From NCBI GenBank assembly GCA_963932465.1, contig OZ010792.1, forward strand, positions 512,787,100-512,851,099: DNA of 64,000 bases, given 5' to 3'. The notes under the pieces were generated by a model, which saw only the letters and a program-made list of their open reading frames with translations, ran no database searches and was not told the origin of the DNA. The translations under genes were made by a program, and so were the position numbers. Positions within the stretch are counted from its first letter, which is position 1. Every line of letters starts with the position of its first letter. Below, one piece after another: positions 12,951 to 24,649 of this stretch. The DNA is from Maratus speciosus (lineage: Eukaryota > Arthropoda > Arachnida > Araneae > Salticidae).

Positions 12951-13790
12951 TTGCAGAGGCGCTGAAAAAAATCTGGCCAAGTGACCAAGGGCGCCATGAT
13001 TACAAAAACACGGTATTAGTTTTTTTTAACTTATTTTTACAGAGGCGCTAAAAAAAATCTGTCCAAGGGCGCCATGATTACAAAAACACGATGATAGTTT
13101 TTTTGAAAGGGATTTTTACAGAGGCGCTGAAAAATATCTGACCAATGGCGCCATGATTACAAAAACACGATATTAGTTTTTTAAAACTTATTTTTACAGA
13201 GGCGCTGAAAAAATCTGACTAAGGGCGCCGTAATTAAAAAACACGATATTAAGTTTTTGAAATTTATTTTTACAGATACGCTGAAAAAATCTCTCTAAGG
13301 GCGCCATGATTAAAAAAACACGATAATAGTTTTTCAAAATTATTTTTACAGAGGCGCTGAAAAATCTGACCAAGGCCGCCATGATTACAAAAGCATGATA
13401 TTAGTTTTCTGAAAGTTATTTTTACAGGGCGCTGAAAAAATCTCACCAAGAGCGCATTGATTACGAAAATACGACATTAGTTTTTTGAAAGTTATTTTTA
13501 CAGAGAGGCGCTGAAAAAAAAATCTGCCCAAGGGCGCCATGAGTACAAAAACGCGATAATAGCTTTTTGAAAGGCATTTTTACAGAGGCGCTGAAAAATA
13601 TCTGACCAAGGGCGCCATGATTACAAAAACACGATATTAGTTTTTTTAAATTTATTTTTACAGAGGCGCTGAAAAAGACCAAGGGCGCCATTATTACGTA
13701 AACACGATATTAGTTTTTTTTTAACTTACTTTTACAGAGGCGCTAAAAAAAATTGACCAAGGGCGCCATGATTACCAAAGCCGCCTCTGA
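12950..13790. repeat. Tandem array, ~80-bp unit, about 11 copies
   Basis: Each unit carries GAGGCGCTGAAAAA, then CCAAGGGCGCCATGATTAC, then AAAACACGATATTAG and a TTATTTTTACA stretch. Successive GAGGCGCT phrases fall about 77-85 bases apart (near 12956, 13041, 13121, 13199, 13351, 13585, 13661, 13737). Units differ by point changes and homopolymer length. Open frames on either strand here are by-products of the repeat. Confidence 0.9.
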
Positions 13791-13849
13791 CAAAGGGACC
13801 AAATGAAATTAAAATGAAAATCCCCTGTCTTAAATTGGCATTTTTTTTT

Positions 13850-14165
13850 TTTGTTCTTTCACAAAAAACAGAAATACCAAACTACCGGGCAGCCACCCAG
13901 GGCGCTGAATATTTGACAGAAAATATACTAAATACATCATTAATACCAATATTAATTTATGTAGAAGTTACTATTCTTCGGGGTACTGAATAAAATCTGC
14001 ACCAGGGCGCCATCACTATCAAAATCTCTGTGAATGAATCCATTTAAAATGAGAATATGTTTCTTATACAGTGTTTCATCGTTTATACTTGAGCAAAAGG
14101 CAGAAATACAAAAATACCTCACAAACCAGGGGCGCTAAATACTTAGACGCAGAAAATATGCAAAC
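13850..14165. repeat. Longer diverged repeat related to the ~80-bp array
   Basis: Two segments share AGAAATAC, then CCAGGGGCGCT or CCAGGGCGCT, then AATA(C)TT(A/G)GAC, spaced about 230-250 bases apart, with a further GGGCGCCAT phrase at 14009. The GGGCGCC core links them to the array just upstream; this may be the remaining body of the element that seeded it. Confidence 0.45.
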
Positions 14166-14169
14166 GTAT

Positions 14170-16295
14170 TAGACGCAGACTCATTAGACACTTATTAGGA
14201 GCATTCCTAGAACAGAAATTATTTAGGCGTACATCTAAATAAGTGAGTACTTAATATTATTTTTCTTAGAATTTATCATTAGTACAGGCTTTGAAACAAA
14301 GTCTGGTCCTGGATACAATGTGTAACAATGGCATATCTGATTGTCGATAACTTATGTTATCTCGAAATTGGTTTATCTAATTGTCTGTGATCGCACATAG
14401 TTTGCTTATGCTATACTTTAAAAAATAAAAAGCATTACTTTTTAATTTTCCAAATGAAAATCTTTGAAAATTTTATGCCTTTCAAAATGCGTGCTTAAAA
14501 AAAAGAAAAAAAAAAAAAAGAAAAAAGTGACGATGGGCGCACCGGGCATTTGCCTCGTTGCCCGGTGGGCCAGTACGACCCTGCACACCTGAAAGATCAC
14601 CCCTCAAATTTACATTATGCAGTTAAACGGAGTACTTTATCTTCTCACATCATGATAGCTAAGAGATTGCAATATTTGTTTATAGGACATCTCTGTTTTG
14701 CTTCAGGAAATAGTTTAAAAAACAGTGCATTACTCATTACAATTTTCAAGATTTTTGAATACATATATCGGAATTAATAATAGAAAATGAATTGTTTTTT
14801 CTAAGTTTGAAAATAGACCCTTTTTTTTCATTCATTAACAATCATATGATTTCACTGCAATTTTTTAAGGTAATTAAATTGGGTTGAAAAGAATAAATTG
14901 CTTCAACAAATAAAAAGTTTTTAGATTATTTTAAACCATTCTAAAAAGTTTTTAGATTATTTTAAACCATTCAAACAGAACTCTTATTCATTTTTTGCTT
15001 ACAAACTCACAGGTGTTGTTATTAAAAAAAAAAACTTTGAAATCGAAAGACGTTTCTTTTAAAATAGAATAAACCTTTTAAACAATACTATGAAAGTAGA
15101 TGTCTTTGAACTAAATTATCAAACATATGAGTGAGAGAAAAACCGGTTGTTATGTGACAAAAATCGCTTTTAATAGCGGATTTTGAGTCGTTTTAGTTTA
15201 GAAAAAAGTTAATGATTATTCAAAGAAACATGTTTTCGTTTTGTTGTTAGAAATAATATGTTAGACAAACAAATCATACTGTTTGAAAAAATATTTTTTG
15301 AGTCTTTTTTCAACAATTGTTTTTTTAGTGAAATCACAGATAAAACTAATGAAAGCGAAACCTTGTGAAACACAAGTTGAACTCCGAGAATGACAGAACA
15401 TGTTTTTGAATTAAGTAGCGTAGAATGCGCAAACTACTTTTGAATTCATTCATACATTCATTTACAGTGTTCGGAAAGCGCGAACTTTTAAGTTGGGCAT
15501 AAAGCAAATAATTAAATTGAAAGACACATTTAAAAGTTTATTGAAACTTTTTGTTTTAATAAACACTAGGTTAGACAATATATATATATACCTTTTGTAA
15601 AGATTTCTTTTCCAAGTTTTTGATGATTCAAACAAGCAGGCTCATTGAAAAGCAGGAAGAAACTGAAAAGTTACCAATGAGCAGCAAAGGTACGACTGCC
15701 GTAAAAGGTACGACTAGGTGCCGCGAAAAAAACAAGCAAATGATCGGTAAATGGGTGTGTGGCAGATTTTATCTGCACCATATCGGTTTCACTCCCCGTT
15801 TCGCAAAATCTACTTTGAACAAGTAAATTCACTATAGGAATTCTTTTTTTCCTAAAACAATTCATTAGTTCTACATTTATTTATTTTCCTTTCTCCTTTC
15901 ACAATGAACTTTACTCAACACATATAAAGATTTATAGTTTCATATATTTTTTCACTTATTCAAAGTTCTCATTCTCGCATATTTATTTTTCATTCCTAAC
16001 GGTTTTTATTTAAAAGCAATCAAGAACACATTTAAACCTCCGTACATCTGCACTTTCTTTTAACGTTTTGTTTTCTTTATAGTATTTTATCTGCATTTTA
16101 AATAAATCACTCTCATTTCCTATTACAATTTGACGGGTAAGAAAAAGAAATAAAGAAAAAAGTATTTTTATTGGGATTGCAGTTTCACATTATATTTCAT
16201 TTATCATTATGCTACATACATTTGTTAAAGATTACTCAATCACATTTAACTGCAATCTGTTGTTAAAGTAAACAAAAACCAGACCTTATGTCGCA
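14170..16295. other. Gene-free AT-rich stretch
   Basis: No gene was recognised. A direct repeat of about 30 bp (AAAAAGTTTTTAGATTATTT...) occurs twice around 14918-14970. A GC patch at 14535-14590 (GGGCGCACCGGGCATTTGCC) resembles a transposon end. Confidence 0.35.
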
Positions 16296-16299
16296 CTTA

Positions 16300-17110
16300 T
16301 TCTTGAAACATGTAGGGTTGCTTCACATCCTGTCGGTGCGCTGAAAGGAGGGGTTGCCACGTTATTTGTCTGCTAAACTTGTCGCCAATGCTTTGTCTCC
16401 GCAGTTCCGGCGTCAAAAACATTATTAGTTGGCGATAATGCAATATGCCAAGTCTTTTGATTCAGTACGCATTAAGTAGGGTTCGCTCCCGACCGCACTG
16501 CTGGCAGGTCCGCTAAAGGACCGCTGTTGTTTCTCTTTTCTTTTTGTGACGTTGCGGAGAAGTTTGTCATGAACGGATATGCTTCTACACATAGAGATAT
16601 ATTTAATCTCTGCTTTTACATAGCTTCATATCTGAGGCTCCTTTTTATGAGATGTCTTCCTTCGTAATAAAAATGAATAAAAACTGATTGTACTTTCATC
16701 TATATGCTGGAGTTTTTTTAATCATCATTTCATCGAACCCGTGAACCACCATAATCCTCTGATGCATCCCCTTCCATAGCTGACTTTACAATGGCTTGGA
16801 AGCGAAAAAGTCACGTGATCCAGATAGACGGTTGAACGCGCGCAATCCGACTGTAGTTGCTAGTATCTCGCTATGCTGTTGTGTGCTATAGCCGGCTGTC
16901 TCTGTTTATACATGTGAGTGTAGATGTGATAAAATTTTGAAAATTTTTATTTTAAATGCTATTGAGACGTGCTCTTAAACCGCTGATCACGGATTACATC
17001 GTGTACGGTGAAACTTTTAGCGCAGTAATTGACTATTTTACTGCCAAAAAGAGCTCATCAGTTTAGGCCTAACTGTTGTTGCATTATCCGAGGAAGTAAT
17101 GTGAGTTCAT
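16300..17110. promoter_or_regulatory. Promoter-like GC-richer island 1
   Basis: This island stands out from AT-rich flanks and has many CpG steps. It contains an E-box palindrome core GTCACGTGAT (16810-16819) next to GCTTCC and ATGG motifs. Bases 16743-16832, read on the minus strand, match 22296-22382 on the plus strand. GTGAGT donor-like sites occur near 16914 and 17100 (+). It could be the core promoter of an unseen gene, or a copy of a repeat. No coding exon is evident. Confidence 0.35.
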
Positions 17111-17119
17111 ATATAATTA

Positions 17120-18455
17120 TATTTCTCTTTTTATTTTATATGTATGTTTAAAATGTGTTTTTATAAGCACTTATAATTGAAGTGTGATGTATATATATTT
17201 TTCATTAATACAGTACTGTGGTATCTAGAAATAGGTGCTCAAAAAAAAGTTTAGTATTGTTCTCAGTGTATAATCAGTAAGTGTAACCCTTCTTTATGTA
17301 TTATGGAGAATAGTACTCATTTTCTAAGATATAATAACAGTGAATCAAGGATAAATATCTTCTCTCCCCCCCCCCCCCCCTCTTTAAAAATTTAAGTACT
17401 CTTTTTCAAGTATCTCATTTTTTGAAAATACTCTCTCTTTCCAGTTCTAGGTTATGAAGTGGTCTTTCTGTGAGAGTAGCTCTCAATTTTTATATAAACA
17501 AAAGTATTTATTTTTAAACAGCAAAATTATTCAGTTTAATGTATGTACATTTGTTTTAAACAATGAAAATGATAATACTCGGTACTGGTTATTTAATTGT
17601 AGTACACATTTGATTAACTTCATTTTAATTTAGCAATTATAGATTGCTCTGATTAATTTTATAATTTCTTGTATAAACACTTTCAGATACTGGTATAAAT
17701 GAAAATATTTATTGAAAAACAGAACATTTTAATATTGTTATTATCCAAAAATGTACAATTAAAATAACTTTCCAAATCCCAAATGAATTTCAAATATTAA
17801 CTTGTATAAACCAATGCAATTATTGAAGATGTCATCTTTCTGCGGTCAAGGGACTGAGTCAAGAAGGATCATTTTGAATTTTTATGACAGCTGGGGGCAC
17901 TTGCGAGGCAGGATTTTTTTAAAATTTTCTGTCTGTGAGTGCAACTTGCTAGTCAGTTTATACTGGATGTTCCCACAAGAATATATTTCGAACTTGTTGT
18001 CAAAGTCTTACTTGTTTACCACACTACGCTGGCTGATGATCTGGTTTCAATTACAGTTTGTTAATATTATGTTCATTTGGGGTTTGAAAGTTACTTTACC
18101 TGTGCACTTTTGGATAACAGTTCTATTAAAAAGTTCTTTATTTTTATTTAGCGTATTTTTATTACAAATGCAATAAGAATTCTAAAATTTGTAGCAACTA
18201 AATTAAAATGAAGTGATTCATATGAGTTAAATATTTTCAATGTTTAATAAAGAAACAAAGCACATGTTGTGAATACCATAAGAAAGTTTTTTTTTTTTTT
18301 AAATCTTTTCTAACTATTGCTAAATAGCAAATTTTATGTATGAAGTTAGTCTCCCTACATTAAAAGTTTTATTGATTCCCCCCCCCCCTTTTTTTAATCC
18401 TCATTCATGTTTTATTATAGTAAGTGAAAACATCAATTTTAGTATTGTTGCTGTT
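17120..18455. other. Gene-free stretch; a 124-codon open frame of unknown status
   Basis: An open frame runs from 17802 to 18176 on the plus strand, the longest in the window. Its predicted protein is rich in Phe, Leu and Ile, with no motif I recognise and no codon signature separating it from AT-rich background. A C-run near 17368 and a T-run near 18290 are also present. Confidence 0.3.
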
Positions 18456-18460
18456 TTTAA

Positions 18461-19725
18461 CCCCTTGAAGGGTGGTAAAGCAGTGAAGGCATCAACCCAA
18501 TGAAAATTTCACTTTTATGAAGTATGCGAAAATCAGGGTTGGCACGGTTTAAACCAAGTGGTTTTAACCATGGTTTAAACCACGGTTTAAACCAATTGGT
18601 TTTTTTGTCAAAGAAAACCATTTGGTTTTTTTAGAAAAAATATAATATAATATAATTTCTCTTTTTTGTAATTTAATTGTTTTAAATTATTGATAGAAGT
18701 AATTTCTACTTCTAACACTTCATCTCAGCAGTCAACATGAGACATAATGAGCCTAGGTCATGTTTCTATGCATGTAGAATGAAAATTAGCATGTGCTGAT
18801 GAACATATCTGGTACCCTAAAGATTTTTTTTAAACATGTGAAATTAGAAAAGATAAAATAGATAAATAATATTCAATATTTAGCATAAAATATTTTCATT
18901 TAAAAAATTCAGATTATTTACAGCAGTTAATAACAAAATACAATGATCTAGATTTTGGTTAAATTGTAAAAGAAAATTTTCTGGATTGGGAAAGATTATC
19001 CTTAAAGAATTTAAAAGAGTAACTTAAGATATCAAATTAAATAACACAGCTTGCAAAAATTGAGTGCTAGTTATAGCATTTCAATAATACCAATCAATCT
19101 TTTCTGTTAATTGCTGAATCTAATGGCCAAAAATGTTGACTTGGACACTTGGAGTTATCACTCAGGAAACAAAATAACCAGAAGTATTTGGATATTACAA
19201 AAATAATAATAATAACAACCATAGAATAATATATTATATTCATGAAACTGCATCAAATGTTTATTGATTGATTATTGTATTATTAATCGAAGGATTCTTC
19301 ATAAAATTTTAAAAGGTATCAATAATTCACTGTGTAGAGCAGTTTACTTTGAACATAAGACATAGATGTTACTAATAATGTTTAAATTTAAAATGATTTC
19401 AATTTTCTATATAATTGACTGTAATTGTTTAATTTAAATATTTTCAAAAGTTATATTACTTATATAATATCCAAAAATGTTTATTTTAACAACCGATATG
19501 CATCTATATGCAATAGGAAATTATATTTAAAAAAACCCGGTTTAAACCAAAAAAACCTGGTTTAAACCAAATAAACCGGTTTTTTTGGTTTTTTACAAAA
19601 AAAACCCGGTTTTTTTCCAACCCTGGCGAAAATATACTTGTTTACAAATAAATTTTCTTGTGAATACTGGTGTCATTCAACTATTTCAACATTTTATGAA
19701 TACAAATACCTTGCCCCTGAAAGGG
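18461..19725. mobile_element. TTAA-flanked MITE interrupted by a hAT element
   Basis: The ends CCCCTTGAAGGG and CCCTTTCAGGGGC (reverse complement) are inverted repeats, and TTAA flanks both sides (18457-18460 and 19726-19729), as in piggyBac-like elements. Removing the nested hAT insertion and its extra duplication leaves about 165 bp. A diverged uninterrupted relative lies at 59397-59608 and shows the original junction. The MITE encodes nothing. Confidence 0.7.
18534..19625. mobile_element. Non-autonomous hAT transposon, 1092 bp
   Basis: The termini are CAGGGTTGG and CCAACCCTG. The perfect 8-bp duplication GCGAAAAT lies at 18526-18533 and 19626-19633. Both ends carry repeats of GGTTTAAACC and GGTTTTTTT, the kind of subterminal motif array to which hAT transposases bind. 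The AT-rich middle has no transposase frame, so movement would have depended on an enzyme made elsewhere. The paralogous empty site at 59502-59509 independently confirms the insertion point. Confidence 0.9.
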
Positions 19726-19734
19726 TTAAGTTAT

Positions 19735-21555
19735 GTATTTTTATTATTAGGTATCCTACTTTTTTAAATCTAGGTATGCTTTAGAAAAAGAATTGCTTCT
19801 TTGGCAAGTTTTACTCAATAACACAATATCTAGATTGAATTATTTTAAATATTTTCCACTTTAACAATACCGGTTAATAATTAAATACTTCAATATTTAT
19901 TGATAATACAATTCTAATCCATTTTTTTTATGTGCATATAACAATATATTGAAATATGTTCAATATTTTTCCATATGATATTTCATGTTTGTTATTTTTA
20001 ATTGGAAGATGATTTATTGAATTTTATAAATATTTTTAAAATCAAAGTAAACGTATAAAGAATGGAAAATTCATTTAAATATTGACAAAGTTTTAATTTT
20101 TTACTTCTAAATATATACTTAAAAAGATATTAGCTTAAAGACCAACTTTCAGTTAATATTTTCATGTAAAAGAAATTAATTTTTTCCTATAAACTGTTTC
20201 AATTCATAGGTTAATAGCTCCCAGTTTAGCACATATTTAGTTTATTTTTACAATCATTATCAAGAGTCCACGTTTTATTAACCCTCTTCTTCAAACAACT
20301 ATAGCTAAAAATAGTCTGAATTCTTTTGAATAATTTTAAATAAAAAAAAATGCCTTGTTTGTTTTTATCTGCTAATTTTCATGTTAAAAAATATTTAAGT
20401 AATTCTTTATTGCTTTTCATGTTTTGAAATGAAATGTATTTTCATAATGAATTACTTTTCACAACCTAATTGATAGTTACAAGTTGTTTATATATTTATA
20501 AGAAAAAAAAATATTTATGGATTTTCATTGAATTTTGACTGCAAGAAAATATTCTTATTTTTATTTTTCTTCCTTGCCACCGCCCCCTCCCTTCATTTCC
20601 CAAGTTTGTAGGGACAAGAGTGGATGCTGGAAATGAGACAAAATGTCCAATCCTATCTAAGGCTGTTTAAACATTTTTTTTATATTATTATCATATAAAA
20701 TTGAAATTAAGAGGATTTTAAATAGTTCAGATCATTTAAATGTTTTATGAATACTCAAAATTTGCTATTGTTCAAATATTCAAAACATATTGTAATTTCA
20801 AAATGTATAAGGTGTATTACTATTTTCTGAAAGATATATTTCAAAATGATATTTATTATACATGTCATAGGCTGATTGAGAAATTCGACTTTTGCAAAGA
20901 GCCTAGTTTGTTTGCGAAGAAACAGGCTAATTGTGAATGGGAAATCATACTTGATTACACTGGTTGGCAACAAAATCCTCTCTGTAAAAATAATAGTTGA
21001 TTCTTACTAGATTTCACTCTGGTAAATAAAAATATAGTAACGAAACTACTGTATCACAAACCATTTTTTTGGTAGGAGAGTTTGCTTTTAAAATTAAGGT
21101 ATTTTATATCTTGCTAAAATGTAAGTGGAAATTTTAAACCTTAAAATGTAGATAATAATATGTAAATTACCTGTAAATAAATGTATAAATATGATTACCC
21201 AAGTTACAGCGGCATAAGGAATGAAAATATATTAGTGGATAGCAAATAGTAAATTCAGACACAAAAGGGGGGGGGGGGACATAAAAAGAAAAATACACTA
21301 TACAAATATCAACAAATTAAATTTCCATGATATATTTTTTCAATTTCATATCTAAGACAGTGAAAACACTTCTTCCATGATTTCAATGATATCTGCTTCA
21401 TAATAAATTATAGAAAAACTATATTTCAAGTTGAACGACAGATTCACCTTAATAAAATAAATGAGAAACATGAATATCAAATTCACAATATATATTTTTA
21501 CTTAATAGGTGCTAAAATATAAATGTTAAAAAAATTCTAAAAACAATCAAGATGT
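19735..21555. other. Gene-free AT-rich stretch
   Basis: No gene was recognised. Overlapping open frames on both strands at 20740-21000 have no recognisable domain. A G-run lies near 21268. Confidence 0.35.
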
Positions 21556-21558
21556 TAA

Positions 21559-21584
21559 AACATTGGAGTCATGACTCCAATGTT
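21559..21584. repeat. 26-bp perfect palindrome
   Basis: Half-site AACATTGGAGTCA is followed directly by its exact reverse complement with no loop. It could be a dimeric protein-binding site or the fused ends of a lost inverted-repeat element. No matching second copy was noticed. Confidence 0.85.
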
Positions 21585-22225
21585 CCTCATTTATCTTCTT
21601 CATGTTAGAAGAAACTGCAATTCTATGTTAGGTAAATAGTCTAAATATTTATTTTGTTAAAAATACTCCAAATATTGATCATATTATTGAATCAATACCT
21701 CTGTCAATAAACATATGGGAACTATAATTTGCAGGTCTAAGCAACAAAACATAAAACAAACTTTTGAATTCTTTAGGAGAAGTAACTCTCCACTGAAAAA
21801 TCTATTTGATTTAATACAATTGATTTAAATAAAACAACCCTGGATAGACATTTTAGCTTTTGTGCAACCAAGTTCTGAAAAGTTTTTTTTTCCCCCTTTG
21901 TGACTGATTTGTGATGAGATGTATTTTGAAATACCAGATTCCTTAGAGGAGAACTCCCCCCCCCCCCAAATGGAACCTTTGGGGGGGAAAAAGTAAATTA
22001 CCTCTCCCTAAATTAAAAATAATAATAATAAACTTTTTTTTTCCTCTCTGGGGATTTAAAAAGAAAAATTAAAACTTATTATTTCTGAGTATTATTTCTG
22101 AGTGATTTAAAATTATTAAACACTAACAGAAAATATAATTAAGAAGTTTTCGTCGAAAAGGAGTTGCTGCCCCCCCCCCCCTCCCCGCCGGAAGTTACTT
22201 TAATTATGTTTATGAAAGTATTTAT
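21585..22225. other. Gene-free stretch with C/G homopolymers
   Basis: No gene was recognised. C-runs near 21957 and 22170 and a G-run near 21979 are present. Confidence 0.4.
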
Positions 22226-22229
22226 ATTG

Positions 22230-22726
22230 TAATAAATATCGCATCCGGCGCCGAGCTAATTTTCAACGCAAGCAATGCTTCGACCATCGACTTCTTCGTC
22301 TATCTGGGTCACGTGACCTTCTAGTTTCGATTTCGCTTCCGGGCCATAGTAACGTCGGCTATGATCCCCTTCACAGGGTGCTTCGAGCTGACGTGCTACC
22401 TACACGACGTCCAATGCTCAAATAATATGTACGAGGTCTAAGACCTGCAGATGAAGGTCACTGATAATAGATCACATGACCGCTTACAACCAATCAGAGA
22501 TGAGTATGACGACATGGTGTGACAATACCTGTAGCCAGTCTGGCGCCCTCCGCGTCCGCCTGCGAGGAGTAAACATATTCTAACATGAGCCGTCTCGTTG
22601 GTGCCAATTTGAATGAAAGGTGGTCGGGGGAACGCAAGGAATGCAGACAGAGTGGCGCTCACTTCCTCCTGCCAACGGTCAGGTGATCCTCTCAGCCAAT
22701 CAGAGACGATTAGGGGGCGTTCGTGT
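22230..22726 (+). promoter_or_regulatory. Promoter-like GC-richer island 2
   Basis: A CpG-containing island in AT-rich DNA. Visible motifs are the perfect E-box palindrome GTCACGTGAC (22308-22317), an ETS-like CTTCCGG and a GGCCATAGT phrase just downstream, and CCAAT boxes in AACCAATCAG (near 22489) and AGCCAATCAG (near 22696). The orientation is chosen because a good splice donor follows downstream at 22982. No TATA box is obvious. It may be the promoter of a gene whose coding exons lie outside this window. Confidence 0.4.
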
Positions 22727-22876
22727 TAAGGCTCCTATAATACGGGCTGACTCATGCCGCCATTTAATTGCCGGTAGGAGAAGAACGATTGGCCACGCCG
22801 CGTGGGCAACAATCGCTCATTGGTCAAAGTGGGAAACAAAATGTTTGACGATTCAGCCTATATTATAGGAGCCCTA
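22727..22876. mobile_element. 150-bp MITE inside promoter-like island 2
   Basis: The TIRs start TAAGGCTCCTATAATA at the left and TAGGGCTCCTATAATA at the right (reverse complement), and match over about 24 bp with few differences. The perfect 8-bp duplication GTTCGTGT lies at 22719-22726 and 22877-22884. The interior carries two ATTGG (inverted CCAAT) motifs and the phrase CCACGCCGCGTGGGC. The TSD length fits hAT or P-like elements. The remnant at 900-932 is a second family member. Confidence 0.85.
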
Positions 22877-22884
22877 GTTCGTGT

Positions 22885-22987
22885 CATCTTCGTGCATGAC
22901 GTCATCACTGGTTTTGTGCTGTGTCATTCGTCAATTCTGTGGCTGTGGGTGAGAATGAATGTACGAAGACAGTTCTCCATGGTAAGT
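22885..22987 (+). other. Possible non-coding or short-coding first exon with splice donor
   Basis: After the MITE come a CRE palindrome TGACGTCA (22897-22904) and then a stretch ending CTCCATG|GTAAGT, with a near-consensus donor at 22982-22987. A short frame beginning ATGAATGTACGAAGACAG stays open up to the donor. A first exon of mostly 5' UTR is plausible given the upstream island. No acceptor or downstream coding exon was identified in the window, so this is only a candidate. Confidence 0.3.
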
Positions 22988-22989
22988 AG

Positions 22990-24648
22990 TGTTTTTTATC
23001 ATTAGTTACGCTTAATTTCTATGAAACAAAATAACAAAAAACCGGACTCTTTGTCTCAACGTGTTGTTTCAAACTATTTTTTCAAATGGCAAGTGTTTTT
23101 AATCCCTTTTTTCGAATAACAAGTTTAACTTTCAAGAATAACATAGTATGTACTACAAAACTTTTAAAGAGTATCTTTTCAAGTTCTGTAACAAAATGAC
23201 TGCCTTCCCATATTTTTATAGCATATAGATGGCGCTGTTGCCACTGTCAGCAAAATATCCTGAGATATTTTGCCAAACATGAAGTGAAGTGAATGTATGT
23301 CATTACGATTGTTCGAGTTTAAGTAGAAGTAGAGTTTTGGTGTGTTATCGAAATGTATCTCACCTAGAGATGTTTTCATGGAAATATGTATGTTTCAAAC
23401 GTATTATGCGCTTTACGCGAATTGTATATATTTTGTGTGTGATTGTTATAAAAATGTGATTGTTTAAGTGTCGAAAGAGTTTATCCTAACACACATCGAC
23501 ACAGTTCTTTTTTTTTCAAAGACTATCCTGTTTATTTACATAATGAAAGTCACATATGAAGCACATATGAGAACAGATGAAGCTCTTAACGCAATTTACC
23601 TATGTGATATAAAATTTCTAAAAGCGGCGAACGCTGTGTGAGAAAGGGATATGCGTTTGGAGTATCTGCTTTTGAAAGCCATGGTTCATATTCTGATTCA
23701 GACGAACTGCCTGCTTCAAAGTTCCCACTATTTGAATGTTCTGAGAATGTATGTATTTTAGAGGAGAAAAATAATTAACATCCCATCTCGCAGTTTCTCC
23801 CATCTCCTATTTCCTCCCTCATCCTCATGCTGACTAATTGCGTTTTCATTGGTTTCTGCTCCACATTCTCCTCTCCTTCCAGAATTGCTGTAGTCCGTCA
23901 TTCAAATATGTGACTCTGCACGCATGAAAAACAGAAGGAAGAGCGAGGTACATACTCAAAACAAGAGAGAAACCGACGAACGAATCAAACAATACTTATA
24001 ATTTTTGCTCACTTTTACGTGAAAAGGCTACAAAAATCGCATAACTCAAAATACACACAGCTATTAAATAGCACATAATCAGAGGTAATTTAAACATTTC
24101 GTACACTAATCATGACATTTCAAGTAAATTAAAATAAATTTAATTTAACATTTTAAAAATTTTTGTTAAAAATGTTAAAAAATAAGCATTTGAGCAAAAC
24201 TTAAAGCCATTTGCGGCAAATCAAGGAATTGTCCAAAATATCTCAAATTTTTTGTGTGAACTTAGTGCCACCAGTGGCAACTTTTCCGCATTACACATAA
24301 TCGAAAAAAAAGTCTTTTTCGGCCCACCCTATTGTGTAATATTTAAACGGAGCTTCTGACTGTAAAATAGTCCAGGAAACATCGTCTTCATTTTGAAAGA
24401 TCTATCCAATGATATGCCACTCAATATGGTGCGTATTTTTTTCGTCTCTACCACCATTTTATATTTTACGGCCACCATTTTTAATTTATGAAAACAAAAG
24501 CTAGCCTATAACCATCGGACGGTTAAGACGAATCGATAGCGACCTCATTCATTAAAATTCGTCCAGCCGTTGGGATGTTTCGAGGATATGAAGAAATCCA
24601 CTTACCCACATAGGCGTCAAACACATAATCCTTCCTGGCAGTCGGGTA
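22990..24648. other. Gene-free stretch, hairpin at 23250-23273
   Basis: It would be first-intron sequence if the donor at 22982 is real. A perfect 10-bp stem GCAAAATATC / GATATTTTGC with a 4-base loop lies at 23250-23273. A pyrimidine-rich segment occupies 23795-23885. No coding exon was recognised. Confidence 0.35.
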
Positions 24649-24649
24649 A

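Noticed and set aside
13194..13691. Minus-strand frames with repeated FFSASVK-like segments.
   Set aside because: They reflect the ~80-bp tandem array, not a repeat protein; homopolymer length changes shift the frame between units.
17860..17885. GATCATTTTGAA resembles part of the bantam microRNA.
   Set aside because: Only a partial match and no hairpin partner is visible on either side.
17802..18176. Longest open frame in the window (124 codons, plus strand).
   Set aside because: No recognisable motif, biased to residues encoded by T-rich codons, no promoter or splice support; length is possible by chance in 64 kb. Kept only as a remark in the stretch entry.
20740..21000. Overlapping open frames on both strands.
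   Set aside because: No domain and no splice or promoter context; the two frames are complementary shadows.
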